Source: Lichenostomus cassidix (Eukaryota > Chordata > Aves > Passeriformes > Meliphagidae). Taken from it: a stretch of DNA of 64,000 nt. Where the stretch lies: NCBI GenBank assembly GCA_008360975.2, contig CM039182.1:151999858-152063857 (forward strand), in the 5' to 3' direction. Each line of letters opens with the position of its first letter. Within the stretch, counting starts at the first letter, position 1. A program made the position numbers and the translations under genes. Positions 26,096 through 38,000 of the stretch are shown here, one piece after another. The notes under the pieces are model-generated. The model searched no databases. It was not told the origin of the DNA and was given only the letters and a program-made list of their open reading frames with translations.

Positions 26096-26229
26096 TCAGG
26101 GGGTCACTGTGACTCCTCCCAGAGCTGTGGGGCAGAGCCCTGTGGGGCTGGGGGGCTCTGGGGGTCTCTGGGGGTCTCTGGGGGTCTCTGTCCCTCTGTC
26201 CCACCCCACAGCAAGACACCAGGCGGGAG

Positions 26230-26430
26230 TTGGAAGCTTTATTGGAACTTTTGGGGAGTTTGGGGAAGTTTGGGGAGTTTGGGGGAGTTTGGGCAAATTT
26301 GGGGTGTTTGGGGAAGTTTGGGGGATTTGGGGAGTTTGGGGGAGTTTGGGGAAGTTTGGGAGGTTTGGGGAAGTTTGGGAGAGCTTGGGGGAGTTTGGGG
26401 GAGTTTGGGGGATTTGAGGGATGTGGGGAG
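26230..26430. repeat. (ggggagttt)n repeat
   Basis: Short ggggagtttggggaagttt units are repeated for about 200 bases. The flanking 26096-26229 is non-tandem GC-rich sequence. Confidence 0.85.
26238..26243 (-). terminator. Candidate poly(A) signal for OPLAH
   Basis: The - strand reads AATAAA here, followed by a G/T-rich stretch (TGGTGTCTTGCTGTGGGG, about 20-45 bases downstream). It lies 2.8 kb after the OPLAH stop at 29033, with only arrays between. It would imply a long repetitive 3' UTR, so an unseen nearer signal is also possible. Confidence 0.35.
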
Positions 26431-26439
26431 ACCCCAAAG

Positions 26440-28240
26440 GGGGTCAGGGGCTGCCCTATAGGGTGTGGATATCTATGGGTCAGAGGCTGCCCCATAGCAG
26501 GGTCAGGAGTTGCCCTATAGGCTGTGCGTTTCTAGCAATGTGGGGCTGCCCCATAGCAGGGTGCATAGCTGCAGTGTGGGGCGGAGGCTGCCCTATAGAT
26601 TGTGCGTATCTAGGGGTCAGGAGCTGCCCCATAGCAGAGTCAGGAGCTGCCCTATAGACTGTGTGTATCTATCAATGTGGGGCTGCCCCATAGCTGGGTG
26701 CATAGCTGGAATTGGGTGCTGCCCTATAGCTGGAGTGGGTCAGGAGCTGCCCCATATCAGGGTCAGGGCTGCCCTATAGGCTGTGGGTAGCTAGCAATGG
26801 AGGCTGCCCTATAGATTGTGCGTATCTAGGGGTCAGAGCTGCCCCATAGCAGGGTCAGGGCTGCCCTATAGCTAGAGCGGGGTTTGGGGCTGCCCTATAG
26901 ATTGTGGGTATCTAGGGAGAGCTGCCCCATAGCAGGGTTCAGAGCTGCCCTATAGGCTGTGGGTAGCTAGCAATGTGGGGCTGCCCTATAGGGTGTGCAG
27001 AGCTGGAGTGTGGGGTGGGGCTGCCCCATAGCAGGGTCAGGGGCTGCCCCACAGATTGTGCATTTCTAGGGGTCAGGGCTGCCCTATAGCCTGTGTGTAT
27101 CTAGGGGAGGCTGCCCCATAGCGGGGTGCATATCTAGGGGTCAGGAGATGCCCCATAGCAGGGTGTGGGGCTGCCCTATAGGCTGTGGGTATCTATCAAT
27201 GTGGGGCTGCCCTATAGGGTGTGCATAGCTGGAGTGTGGGGTGGGGCTGCCCTATAGATTGTGCGTATCTACGGGAGGCTGCCCTATAGAGGAGTCAGAG
27301 GCTGCCCTATAGGCTGTGTGTATCTGTCAGTGTGGGGCTGCCCCATAGATTGTGTGTATCTAGGGGTCAGGAGCTGCCCCATAGCAGGGTCAGGCGCTGC
27401 CCTATAGATTGTGTGTATCTAGGGGAGGCTGCCCTATAGAGGAGTCAGAGGCTGCCCTATAGACTGTGTGTATCTATCAATGGGGTGCTGCCCTATAGAG
27501 TGTGCATAGCTGGACTTGGGGGCTGCCCCATAGATTGTGTGTATCTAGGGGTCAGGGGCTGCCCTATAGGCTGTGAGTATCTAGCAATGTGGGGCTGCCC
27601 CATAGAGTGTGGGTATCTATGTGGGACTGCCCTATAGCAGGGTCAGGGGCTCCCCATGGATGGAGTGGGGTTTGGGGCTGCCCTATAGAGTGTGTGTCTC
27701 TAGGGAGAGCTGCCCTATAGAGGGCCTGGGGGCTGCCCCATAGATTGTGCATAGCTGCAGTGTGGGGTGGGGCTGCCCTATAGATTGTTTGTATGTAGGG
27801 CTCAGGGTCTGCCCCATAGAGGAGTCAGGGGCTGCCCCATAGATTGTGCGTATCAAGGCAGGGCTGCCCCATAGCAGGGTCAGGGGCTGCCCCATAGATT
27901 GTGGGTATCTAGGGGTCAGAGGCTGCCCCATAGCGGGTTCAGGGCTGCCCTATAGGCTGTGGGTAGCTAGCAATGGGGCTGCCCCATAGTGGGTCAGGGG
28001 CTGCCCTATAGATTGTGTGTATCTAGGGGTCAGGAGCTGCCCCATAGCAGGGTCAGAGGCTGCCCTATAGACTGCGTATCTATCAATGTGGGGCTGCCCT
28101 ATAGAGGAGTCAGGGGCTGCCCCATAGATTGTGGGTATCTAGGGGTCAGAGGCTGCCCCATAGCAGGTTCAGGGCTGCCCTATAGGCTGTGCGTATCCAT
28201 CAATGGGGTGCTGCCCCATCATAGTTGTGGGGCTGCCCCA
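26440..28240. repeat. Minisatellite (gctgccctatag...gtgtatctaggggtcag)n
   Basis: About 1.8 kb of 35-60 base units containing gctgcccta/catag, attgtgcgtatctag and ggggtcagg. CAGAGGCTGCCC-type cores are well conserved while spacers vary. Confidence 0.9.
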
Positions 28241-29030
28241 TAGCGGGTTTGGGGTCACAATGGGGTCAGGGACTGCCCCATACCCAGAGTTATGGGGCTG
28301 CCCCATAGCTGGAGTTGTGGGGTTACCCCATAGTTATAGGGCTGCCCCATAGCGGCTTTGGGGTCACAGTGGAGTTGTAGGGCTGCCCCATACTTCTGGG
28401 GTTACCCCATAGTTGTAGGGTCACCCCACAGTTATGGGGTCACCCCACAGCAGTTTTGGGGTCACAGTGGAGTTATGGGGCTGCCCCATAGTTATAGGGT
28501 CACCCCACAGTTATAGGGTCACCCCATAGCAGTTATGGGGTCATCCCATACTTTTAGGGTCACATAGCAGTTATAGGGTCACCCCACAGTTATAGGGTCA
28601 CCCTACGGTTATAGGTCACCCCATATCAGTTATAGGGTCACCCCACAGCAGTTATAGGGTCACCCCACAGTTATAGGATCACCCCATATCAGTTATAGGG
28701 TCACCCCACAGCAGTTATAGGGTCACCCCACAGTTATAGGGTCACCCCACAGCAGCTTTGGGGTCACCCCACGGTTATAGGGTCACCCCATATCAGTTAT
28801 AGGGTCACCCCACAGTTATAGGGTCGCCCCACAGCAGTTATAGGATCACCCCATATCAGTTATAGATCACCCCATAGCAGTTACAGGGTCACCCCACAGT
28901 TATAGGGTCACCCCACAGCAGCTATGGGGTCCCAGTGGGGTTATAGGGTCACCCCATATCAGTTATAGGGTCACCCCACAGCAGGTTTGGGGTCACCCCA
29001 CAGCAGTTATAGGGTCACCCCCAGCTTTGG
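28241..29030. repeat. Minisatellite (ccccacagttatagggtca)n
   Basis: Nineteen-base units ccccacagttatagggtca and longer variants with cagttatagg repeat up to the OPLAH stop codon on the - strand. One variant at 28345-28367 is identical over 23 bases to the sequence at the GPAA1 start codon (41721-41743). Confidence 0.9.
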
Positions 29031-29032
29031 GG

Positions 29033-29314
29033 TCACACAGCCTCCTGCGCCTGGCGGAACTCAAACACACTGCCGCGCTCCAGGAACCTCTGTGGGGTTT
29101 GGGGTTTCCTGGATCCCTCATTTTGGGGTTTCCCGGAGCTCTCGTTTTGGGGTTTCCCGGAGCTCTCGTTTTGGGGTTTCCCGGATCCCTCGTTTTGGGG
29201 TCTCTTTGGGGCCCAAAGGTCCAGCGGCTCTGGGGGCTCCTGGGGGTCACAGGCTGCTGCTTCCTCAGGGGGACCAAAGCCTCCTCCGCCCGGGGTCAGC
29301 AACAGGAACCTGTC
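29033..29314 (-). CDS. OPLAH: 5-oxoprolinase, C-terminal exon (piece 3 of 3)
   Basis: This is the last coding exon of OPLAH, the cytosolic ATP-dependent enzyme that opens 5-oxo-L-proline to glutamate in the glutathione cycle. Read from 29314 (acceptor ctctccccag before it) to TGA at 29033-29035, it begins DRFLLLTPGGGGFG and ends LERGSVFEFRQAQEAV, matching the C-terminus of mammalian OPLAH (TPGGGGYG, then HGSVYEYRRAQEAV). Between them is an in-frame insert of 24-base repeats absent from mammals. The exon is on the - strand of contig 1, whereas the N-terminal exons are on the + strand of contig 2. Exons for roughly residues 800-1190 are missing and presumably lie in the gap at 31058-31557. Confidence 0.85.
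   Translation of the reverse strand, partial: DRFLLLTPGGGGFGPPEEAAACDPQEPPEPLDLWAPKRPQNEGSGKPQNESSGKPQNESSGKPQNEGSRKPQTPQRFLERGSVFEFRQAQEAV
29101..29215 (-). repeat. 24-bp coding repeat in OPLAH C-terminus
   Basis: Four copies of a 24-base unit (on the - strand gggaaaccccaaaacgagag-like) translate to KPQNESSG / KPQNEGSG. All are in frame with the conserved sequence on both sides. The end of the insert (caaaccccacag on the - strand) looks like a splice acceptor, so the insert could also be spliced out as a tiny intron. Confidence 0.75.
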
Positions 29315-31057
29315 CTGGGGAGACAGAAGTTATAGGGTCAGGGTTTGTAGGGTCAGAGCTTGTGGGGTTATGGGGTCAGGATTTATGGGGTTATGGGGTT
29401 TGGGGTTATGGGGTTTGGGGTCAGAAGGGCCAAAGCCTCCTCCGCCCGGGGTCAGCAACACGAACCTGTCCTGGGAGAGAGATTTGGGGTCAGGGGTTTA
29501 TAGGGTCAGAGTTTATGGGGTTATGGGGTTTGGGGTTTGGGGTTATGGGGTTTGGGGTTTGGGGGCCAAAGTCTCCTCCGCCCGGGGTCAGCAATAGGAA
29601 CCTGTCCTGGGAGAGACAGAAGTTATAGGGTCAGCAGGTTTATGGGGTTATGGGGTTATGGGGTCAGGATTTATGGGGTTTGGGGTTTGGGGTCAGAAGG
29701 GCCAAAGCCTCCTCCGCCCGGGGTCAGCAACAGGAACCTGTCCTGGGAGAGACAGAAGTTATAGGGTCAGAGTTTATAGGGTCAGGGGTTTATAGGGTCA
29801 GGGGTGAGAATTTGTGGGCTCAGGATTTATAGGGTTATGGGGTTTTGGGTTATGGGGTTATGGGTCAGGGGGACCAAAGCCTCCTCCGCCCGGGGTCAGC
29901 AACACGAACCTGTCCTGGGGAGAAGTTATAGGGTCAGCGGGTTTATGGGGTTTGGGGTCAGGATTTATGGGGTTAGGGGGTTTGGGGTTATGGGGTTTTG
30001 GGTTATGGGGTTATGGGGTTATGGGGTCAGGATTTATGGGGTTTGGGGTCAGAAGGGCCAAAGCCTCCTCCGCCCGGGGTCAGCAACACGAACCTGTCCT
30101 GGGAGAGACAGAAGTTATAGGGTCAGCGGGTTTATGGGGTCAGGATTTATGGGATTTGGGGTTTGGGGTTATGGGGTTATGGGGTCAGGATCTATGGGGT
30201 TTGGGGTTATGGGTTATGGGGTTAGTGGGTTTGGGGTTTTGGGGTTATGGGGTCAGGATTTATGGGGTTTGGGGTCAGAAGGGCCAAAGCCTCCTCTGCC
30301 CGGGGTCAGCAACAGGAACCTGTCCTGGGGAGAGAAGTTATAGGGTCAGCGGGTTTATGGGGTCAGGATTTATGGGGTTATGGGGTTTGGGGGTTATGGG
30401 GTTTGGGGTTATGGGGTTTGGGGTTTGGGGGCCAAAGCCTCCTCCGCCCGGGGTCAGCAATAGGAACCTGTCCTGGGGAGAAAGGTTATAGGGTCAGCGG
30501 GTTTATGGGGTTTGGGGTCAGGATTTATGGGGTTTGGGGTTATGGGGTTATGGGGTTATGGGGTTATGGGGTCAGGATTTATGGGGTTTGGGGTCAGGGG
30601 GGCCAAAGCCTCCTCTGCCCGGGGTCAGCAACACGAACCTGTCCTGGGAGAGACAGAAGTTATAGGGTCAGCGGGTTTATGGGGTCAGGATTTATGGGAT
30701 TTGGGGTTTGGGGTTATGGGGTTATGGGGTCAGGATCTATGGGGTTTGGGGTTATGGGTTATGGGGTTAGTGGGTTTGGGGTTTTGGGGTTATGGGGTCA
30801 GGATTTATGGGGTTTGGGGTCAGAAGGGCCAAAGCCTCCTCTGCCCGGGGTCAGCAACAGGAACCTGTCCTGGGGAGAGAAGTTATAGGGTCAGCGGGTT
30901 TATGGGGTCAGGATTTATGGGGTTATGGGGTTTGGGGTCAACAATAGGAACCTGTCCTGGAGAGAAGTTATAGGGTCAGAGTTTGTGGGGTTATGGGGTT
31001 AATGGGGTCAGAGTTTATAGGGTCAGGATTTATGGGGTTTATGGGGTTTATGGGGTT
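29315..31057 (-). repeat. OPLAH last-intron array carrying copies of the last exon's 5' edge
   Basis: Units of about 130-230 bases consist of ggggttatggggtttgggg filler plus a copy of the acceptor and first 40 or so bases of the last exon. On the - strand each reads ctcccag, then GACAGGTTCCTGTTGCTGAC and on to GGAGGAGGCTTTGG. Copies start near 29480, 29620, 29750, 29920, 30108, 30330, 30475, 30650 and 30875, plus a partial near 30960. None has a donor site after the edge. Blocks 30060-30345 and 30605-30890 are near identical at an offset of about 545 bases. Confidence 0.9.
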
Positions 31058-31557
31058 NNNNNNNNNNNNNNNNNNNNNNNNNNNNNNNNNNNNNNNNNNN
31101 NNNNNNNNNNNNNNNNNNNNNNNNNNNNNNNNNNNNNNNNNNNNNNNNNNNNNNNNNNNNNNNNNNNNNNNNNNNNNNNNNNNNNNNNNNNNNNNNNNNN
31201 NNNNNNNNNNNNNNNNNNNNNNNNNNNNNNNNNNNNNNNNNNNNNNNNNNNNNNNNNNNNNNNNNNNNNNNNNNNNNNNNNNNNNNNNNNNNNNNNNNNN
31301 NNNNNNNNNNNNNNNNNNNNNNNNNNNNNNNNNNNNNNNNNNNNNNNNNNNNNNNNNNNNNNNNNNNNNNNNNNNNNNNNNNNNNNNNNNNNNNNNNNNN
31401 NNNNNNNNNNNNNNNNNNNNNNNNNNNNNNNNNNNNNNNNNNNNNNNNNNNNNNNNNNNNNNNNNNNNNNNNNNNNNNNNNNNNNNNNNNNNNNNNNNNN
31501 NNNNNNNNNNNNNNNNNNNNNNNNNNNNNNNNNNNNNNNNNNNNNNNNNNNNNNNNN
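31058..31557. other. Assembly gap 1, exactly 500 N
   Basis: The run is exactly 500 N, which suggests a placeholder and not a measured size. To the left is an OPLAH intron on the - strand, to the right GPAA1 intron 5 on the - strand. These are not adjacent in the conserved gene order. Confidence 0.95.
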
Positions 31558-32098
31558 GGTTCACATCATGGTACCTCAGTGCTCCCAGTCCCTCCCAGTC
31601 CCTCCCAGTGTTCCCAGTCTCACCAGTAAGGTTCACATCATGGTATCCCAGTCCATCCCAGTCCCTCCCAGTCCATCCCAGTCCCTCCCAGTCCATCCCA
31701 GTCCATCCCAGTCCATCCCAGTCCATCCCAGTCCATCCCAGTGCTCCCAGTCCCTCCCAGTCTCACCAGTCAGGTTGACATCATGGTACCCCAGTGCTCC
31801 CAATCCCTTCCAGTCCCTCCCAGTCCATCCCAGTCCCTCCCAGTGCTCCCAGTCTCACCAGTCAGGTTCACATCATGGCACCCCAGTGCTCCCAGTCCAT
31901 CCCAGTCCATCCCAGTCCCTCCCAGTCCATCCCAGTCCATCCCAGTCTCACCAGTAAGATTCCCATCATACTACCCCAGTCCCTCCCAGTCCATCCCAGT
32001 CTCACCAGTCAGGTTCACATCATGGTACCCCAGTCCATCCCAGTCCCTCCCAGTCCATCCCAGTCCATCCCAGTCCCTCCCAGTGCTCCCAGTCTCAC
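31558..32098 (-). repeat. GPAA1 intron 5 array with copies of exon 5's 3' edge
   Basis: Units contain tccatcccagtccctcccag filler plus the exon 5 end. On the - strand they read TACCATGATGTGAACCTGACTG|gtgagactgg in short form, that is YHDVNLT followed by the donor. Copies lie near 31560, 31635, 31775, 31870, 31955 and 32010, and the true exon end is at 32099. Confidence 0.85.
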
Positions 32099-35000
32099 CA
32101 GTAAGGTTGACATCATGGTACGCCTCCAGCCAGGCCTGTGTCCCCAGCAGGTCATGTTCTGTCACCAGGAAGATGATGTCCTTGGCCCAGTAAATCTGAC
32201 CTGTGCAATGGATGGGGATACTGGGAGCACTGGGAGGGACCAGTATGGACCAGTATGGACCAGTATGGCCCAGTATGGACCAGTATGGCCCAGTATGGAA
32301 CTGTATGGAACTGTATGGACCAGTATGGCCCAGTGAATCTGACCTGTGCAATGGATGGGGATACTGGGAGCACTGGGAGGGACCAGTATGGACCAGTATG
32401 GACCAGTATGGCCCAGTATGGACCAGTATGGCCCAGTATGGAACTGTATGGAACTGTATGGACCAGTATGGCCCAGTAAATCTGACCTGCGGGCAATGGG
32501 GATACTGGGAGCACTGGGAGCGACTGGGAGGGACCAGTATGGACCAGTATGGCCCAGCATGATCCCAATATGACCCAGTATGATCCCATTATGACCCCAG
32601 TATGATCCCAGTATGATCCCAGTATGGCCCAGCATGACCCCAGTATGATCCCAGTATGATCCCAGTATGGCCCAGTATGATCCCAGTATGATCCCAGTAT
32701 GATCCCAGTATGATCCCAGTATGGCCCAGTATGATCCCAGTATGATCCCAGTATGATCCCAGTATAGCCCAGCATGATCCCAGTATGATCCCAGTATGAT
32801 CCCAGTATGGCCCAGCATGATCCCAGTATGATCCCAGTATGACCCCAGTATGATCCCAGTATGATCCCAGTATGATCCCAGTATGGCCCAGCATGATCCC
32901 AGTATGATCCCAGTATGGCCCAGTATGGTCCCAGTGCAACTCCCCAAAGGACCTCTCAGCACCCCAGTGCCATCCCAGTACTCCCAGTATCCTCCAGTTC
33001 CTGGTAGCCCACTGACCTCGGCAGTAGCCACCCTGGGCCAGCAGTAGCCCCACAGCCTGGTCACTGTGGGGTCACTCAGAGCAGCTCCCCAGTGCCCTCC
33101 CAGTACTCCCAGTATCTCCCAGTACCCCCCAGTTCCTGGTAGCCCCATACCTCAGCAGTAGCCACCCCAAACCAGCAGTAGCCACCCAGGGCCAGCAGTA
33201 GCCACATTGGGCCAGCAGCAGCCACATTGGGCCAGCAACAGCCCCACAGCCGTCACTGTGGGGTCACTCAGAGCAGATTCCCAGTGCCCTCCCAGTGCTC
33301 CCAGTATCCCCAGTAGGCACCCCAAACCAGCAGTAGCCACCCTGGCCAGCAGTAGCCCCATACCTCATCAGTAGCCCACCAGGGCCAGCAGTAGCCCCAC
33401 GGCCTGGTCACTGTGGGGTCACTCAGAGCAGATTCCCAGTGCTCTCCCAGTATCCTCCCAGTACCCCCCAGTAGCCCACTGACTTCATCAGTAGCCCCCA
33501 AACCTCGGCAGTAGCCACCCCGGGCCATCAGTAGCCCACTGACCTCGGCAGTAGCCGGCCAGGGCCAGCAGTAGCCCCACGGCCTGGTCACTGTGGGGTC
33601 ACTCAGAGAAGATTCCCAGTGCCCTCCCAGTACTCCCAGTACTCCCAGTATCCCCCAGTATCCCCAGTAGCCCCCGTACTTCGGCAGTAGCCGGCCAGGG
33701 CCAGCAGTAGCCCCCATACCTTGACAGTAGCCACCTTGGGCCAGCAGTAGCCCCACAGCCTGGTCACTGTGGGGTCACTCAGAGCAGATCCCCAGTGCAC
33801 TCCCAGTACTCCCAGTATCCCCCAGTATCCCCAGTAGCCCCATACCTCAGCAGTAGCCACCCCAAACCAGCAGTAGCCACCCCGGGCCAGCAGTAGCCAC
33901 ATGGGCCAGCAGTAGCCCCACAGCCTGGTCACTGTGGGGTCACTCAGAGCAGTCCCAGTGCCCCCCAGTACTCCCAGTACCCCAGTACCCCAGTAACCCC
34001 CAGTAGCCCCCGTACTTCGGCAGTAGCCGGCCAGGGCCAGCAGTAGCCCCACGGCCTGGTTGTTCTTGTTGCCCTCAGAGCCGCAGGGGACGAGCAGCAG
34101 CAGAGCCTCAGTGCTGGCCGAGCGCGGAGCGCGCAGGATCCCGAACACGTTCGTGCCTCGGACCAGCTGGGAATGGGGTATGAGGACCCCAAAACCCAGA
34201 ACCCCAAACCCATGGGGTCAATGGGGTCAGAGATATACAACCCAAAACCAGCCAGGGAACCCCAAACACAGCCAGTGACACCCCAAACCCCGCAGGATCC
34301 CGAAAATGTTGGTGCCACGGACCAGCTGGGAATGGGGTTAGGGACCCCAAAACAGCCAGGGAACCCCAAACCCCAGGATCCCGAAAACGTTGGTGCCAGG
34401 ACCAGCTGGGAATGGGGTCAGAGATCCTAAATCAGCTAGGGAACCCCAAATCCAGCCAGGGAACCCCAAACCCTGCAGGATCCCGAAAACGTTCGTGCCA
34501 CGGACCAGCTGGGAATGGGGTCAGGAATGGGGTTAGGGACCCCAAAAACAGCCAGGGACACCCCAAAACCAGCCAGGGAACCCCAAACCCCGCAGGATCC
34601 CGAAAACGTTCGTGCCTCGGACCAGCTGGGGGGTCAGGAATGGGGTTAGTGACCCCAAAAACAGCCAAGGAACCCCAAAACCAGCCAGGGAACCCCAAAG
34701 GAACCCCAAACCCGCATGATCCCGAATACGTTGGTGCCACGGACCAGCTGGGGGGTCAATGGGGTCAGGAATGGGGTCAGTGACCCCAAAACACAGCCAG
34801 GGAACCCCAAACCCCGCAGGATCCCGAAAACGTTCGTGCCTCGGACCAGCTGGGATGGGGTCAATGGGGTCAGAGATCCCAAATCCATACAGGGAACCCC
34901 AAATACAGCCAGGGAACCCCAAAACCAGCCAGGGAACCCCAAACCCCACAGGATCCCGAAAACATTGGTGCCACGGACCAGCTATGGGGTCAGGAATGGG

Positions 35001-38000
35001 GTCAGTGACCCCAAAAACAGCCAGGGACACCCCAAACCCCGCAGGATCCCGAAAACGTTCATGCCACGGACCAGCTGGGAATGGGGTCAGAGATCCTAAA
35101 TCAGCTTAGGGAACCCCAAACCCCACAGGATCCCGAACACGTTGGTGCCTCGGACCAGCTGGGCGGTCAATGGGGTCAGAGATCCCAAATCCATACAGGG
35201 AACCCCAAAACCAGCCAGAGAACCCCAAACCCTGCAGGATCCCGAAAACATTAGTGCCACAGACCAGCTGGGAATGGGGTCAATGGGGTCAGAGATCCTA
35301 AAAACAGCCAGGGAACCCCAAAACACAGCCAGGGACACCCCAAACCCCCCAGGATCCCAAATCCACTTAGGGACACCCCAAAAACCCAGCCAGGGAACCC
35401 CAAACCCTGCAGGATCCCGAAAACATTGGTGCCTCAGACCAGCTGGGAATGGGGTTACTGTTATAGGGACCCTAAACCAGCCAGGGAACCCCAAAACACA
35501 GCCAGGAAACCCCAAAAACAACCAGGGAACCCCAAACCCTGCAGGATCCCAAAAATGTTCGTGCCACAGACCAGCTGGGAATGGGGTCAGGAATGGGGTC
35601 AGTGACCCCAAAACACAGCCAGGGAACCCCAAACCCCGCAGGATCCCGAACACGTTAGTGCCACGGACCAGCTGGGAATGGGGTCAGAGATCCTAAATCA
35701 GCTTAGGGAACCCCAAATCCAGCCAGGGAACCCAAAACCCAGCCAGGGAACCCCAAAACAGCCAGGGAACCCCAAACCCTGCAGGATCCTGAAAATGTTG
35801 GTGCCTCAGACCAGCTGGGGGGTCAGAGACCCAAATTCATACAGAGAACCTCAAAACACAGCCAGGGAACCCCAAACCACCAAACCCAAAACCCCAAACC
35901 CCGCAGATCCGAAAACGTAGTGCCACGACCAGCTGGGGGGTCAGAGATCCCAAATCCATACAGGAACCCCAAAACACAGCCAGGGAACCCCAAACCCTGC
36001 AGGATCCCAAACACCCCACCACCAAAGGTCAGTGACCCCAAAAACAGCCAGGGAACCCCAAAACCAGCCAGGGAACCCCAAACCCCGCAGGATCCCGAAA
36101 ACGTTCGTGCCTCGGACCAGCACATGGGAATGGGGTTAGTGACCCCAAAACACAGCCAGGGACATCCCAAATCCATACAGGGAACCCCAAAGGAACCCCA
36201 AATCCATACAGAGAACCCCAAAACCAGCCAGGGAACCCCAAAACCCACCCAGGGAAACCCAAACACGTTGCTGCCTTGAACCAGCTGGGGGCTCAGGGAG
36301 GTCAGTGACCCACAGGGACCCCAAAACCAGACAAGGACACCCCCAGGTGACCCCAAACCCCAGTTCCCTCCCAGTACCTCCCAGTCCATTCCCAGTTCCC
36401 CCCAGTCCATCCTATTCCCTCCCAATCCCATCCCAGTCCATCTCAGTTCCCCATTTCCCATTCCCAGTCCCTCCCAGTCCCTCCCAGTTCATTCCCAGTC
36501 CCTCCAGGTTCCATCCCAGTCTCTCCCAGTATCTTCCAGTCCCTCCCAGCTCCCTCCCAGTTCATTCCCAGTTCCCCCAGTCCATTCCCAGTTCCCCCAG
36601 TCCATCCCAACCCCATCCCAGTTCCCTCCCAGTCCATTCCCAGTCCCTCCCAGTATCTCCCAGTCCCTCCCAGCTCCCTCCCAGTTCATTCCCAGTTCCC
36701 CCAGTCCGTTCCCAGTTCCCTCCCAGTTCATTCCCAGCCCATCCCAGTCCCTCCCAGTCCCTCCCAGTTCCACCTCAGTCCTTCCCAGTCCCTCCCAGTT
36801 CCCCCAGTCCATTCCCAGTCCCTCCCACTCCCATCCCAGTTCCCTCCCAGTCCCTCCCAGTCCCCCCAGTTCCTCACATATCTCTCGTGAGCCTCATCAG
36901 GAAAAGGCAAAGTTCTGGAGAAAGGTTGGCGATGAACCTCCAGCCCGAGCTGGAACATGGTTTGTTCCAACCATTCCACGGGCATTCCTCTGGAAAATAT
37001 CCCAAAAATATCCCAAAAATGACCCCAAAATATCCCCAAAAATATCCCAAAAATATCCTAAAAATATCCTAAAATTATCCCAAAAATATCCCCAAAAATA
37101 TCCTAAAAATATCCCAAAAATATCCCAAAAATATCCTAAAAATAACCCAAAATATCCAAAAATATCCTAAAAAATCAAAAATATCCTAAAAATATCCCAA
37201 AAATATCCCAAAATATCCTAAAAATATCCCAAAAATATCCTAAAATCCCAAAAATATCCCAAAAATATCCCAAAATATCAAATATCCTAAAATATCCCAA
37301 AATATCCTAAAATATCCAAAAATATCCTAAAAATATCCCAAAATATCCTAAATACTCAAAATATCCCAAAAATATCCTAAAAATATCCTAAAAATATCCT
37401 AAAAATATCCCAAAAATATCCCAAAAATATCCTATAAATATCCCAAAAACATCCTAAAATTATCCTAAAAATATCCCAAAAAGATCCCAAAAATATCCTA
37501 AAAATATCCTAAAAATATCCCAAAAATATCCCAAAAATATCCCAAAAATATCCTAAAAATATCCTAAAAATATCCCAAAAAGATCCCAAAAATATCCCAA
37601 AATTATCCTAAAAATATCCTGAAAATATCCCAAAAATATCCCAAAAATATCCCAAAAAATATCCTAAAAATACCCCAAAAATATCCTAAAAATATCCCAA
37701 AAATATCCTAAAAATATCCTAAAAATATCACAAAAATATCCCAAAAATAACCCAAAAATATCCCAAAAATATCCCAAAAAATATCCTAAAAGTACCCCAA
37801 AAATATCCTAAAAATATCCCAAAAATATCCCAAAAATATCCCCAAAAAATCCTAAAAATATCCCAAAAATATCCTAAAAATATCCCAAAAATTATCCCAA
37901 AAATATCCTAAAAATATCCCAAAAATATCCCAAAAATATTCCAAAAATATCCTAAAAATATCCCAAAAAATATCCTAAAAATACCCCAAAAATATCCTAA

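Noticed and set aside
26440..29030. CRISPR-like array of conserved repeats with variable spacers
   Set aside because: Repeat and spacer lengths are irregular, the spacers are themselves repetitive, and the genome is vertebrate.
29033..29314. Assigning the TPGGGGFG segment to SHARPIN or another neighbour of GPAA1
   Set aside because: Both the TPGGGGFG motif and the GSVFEFRQAQEAV end match the OPLAH C-terminus in order and spacing.
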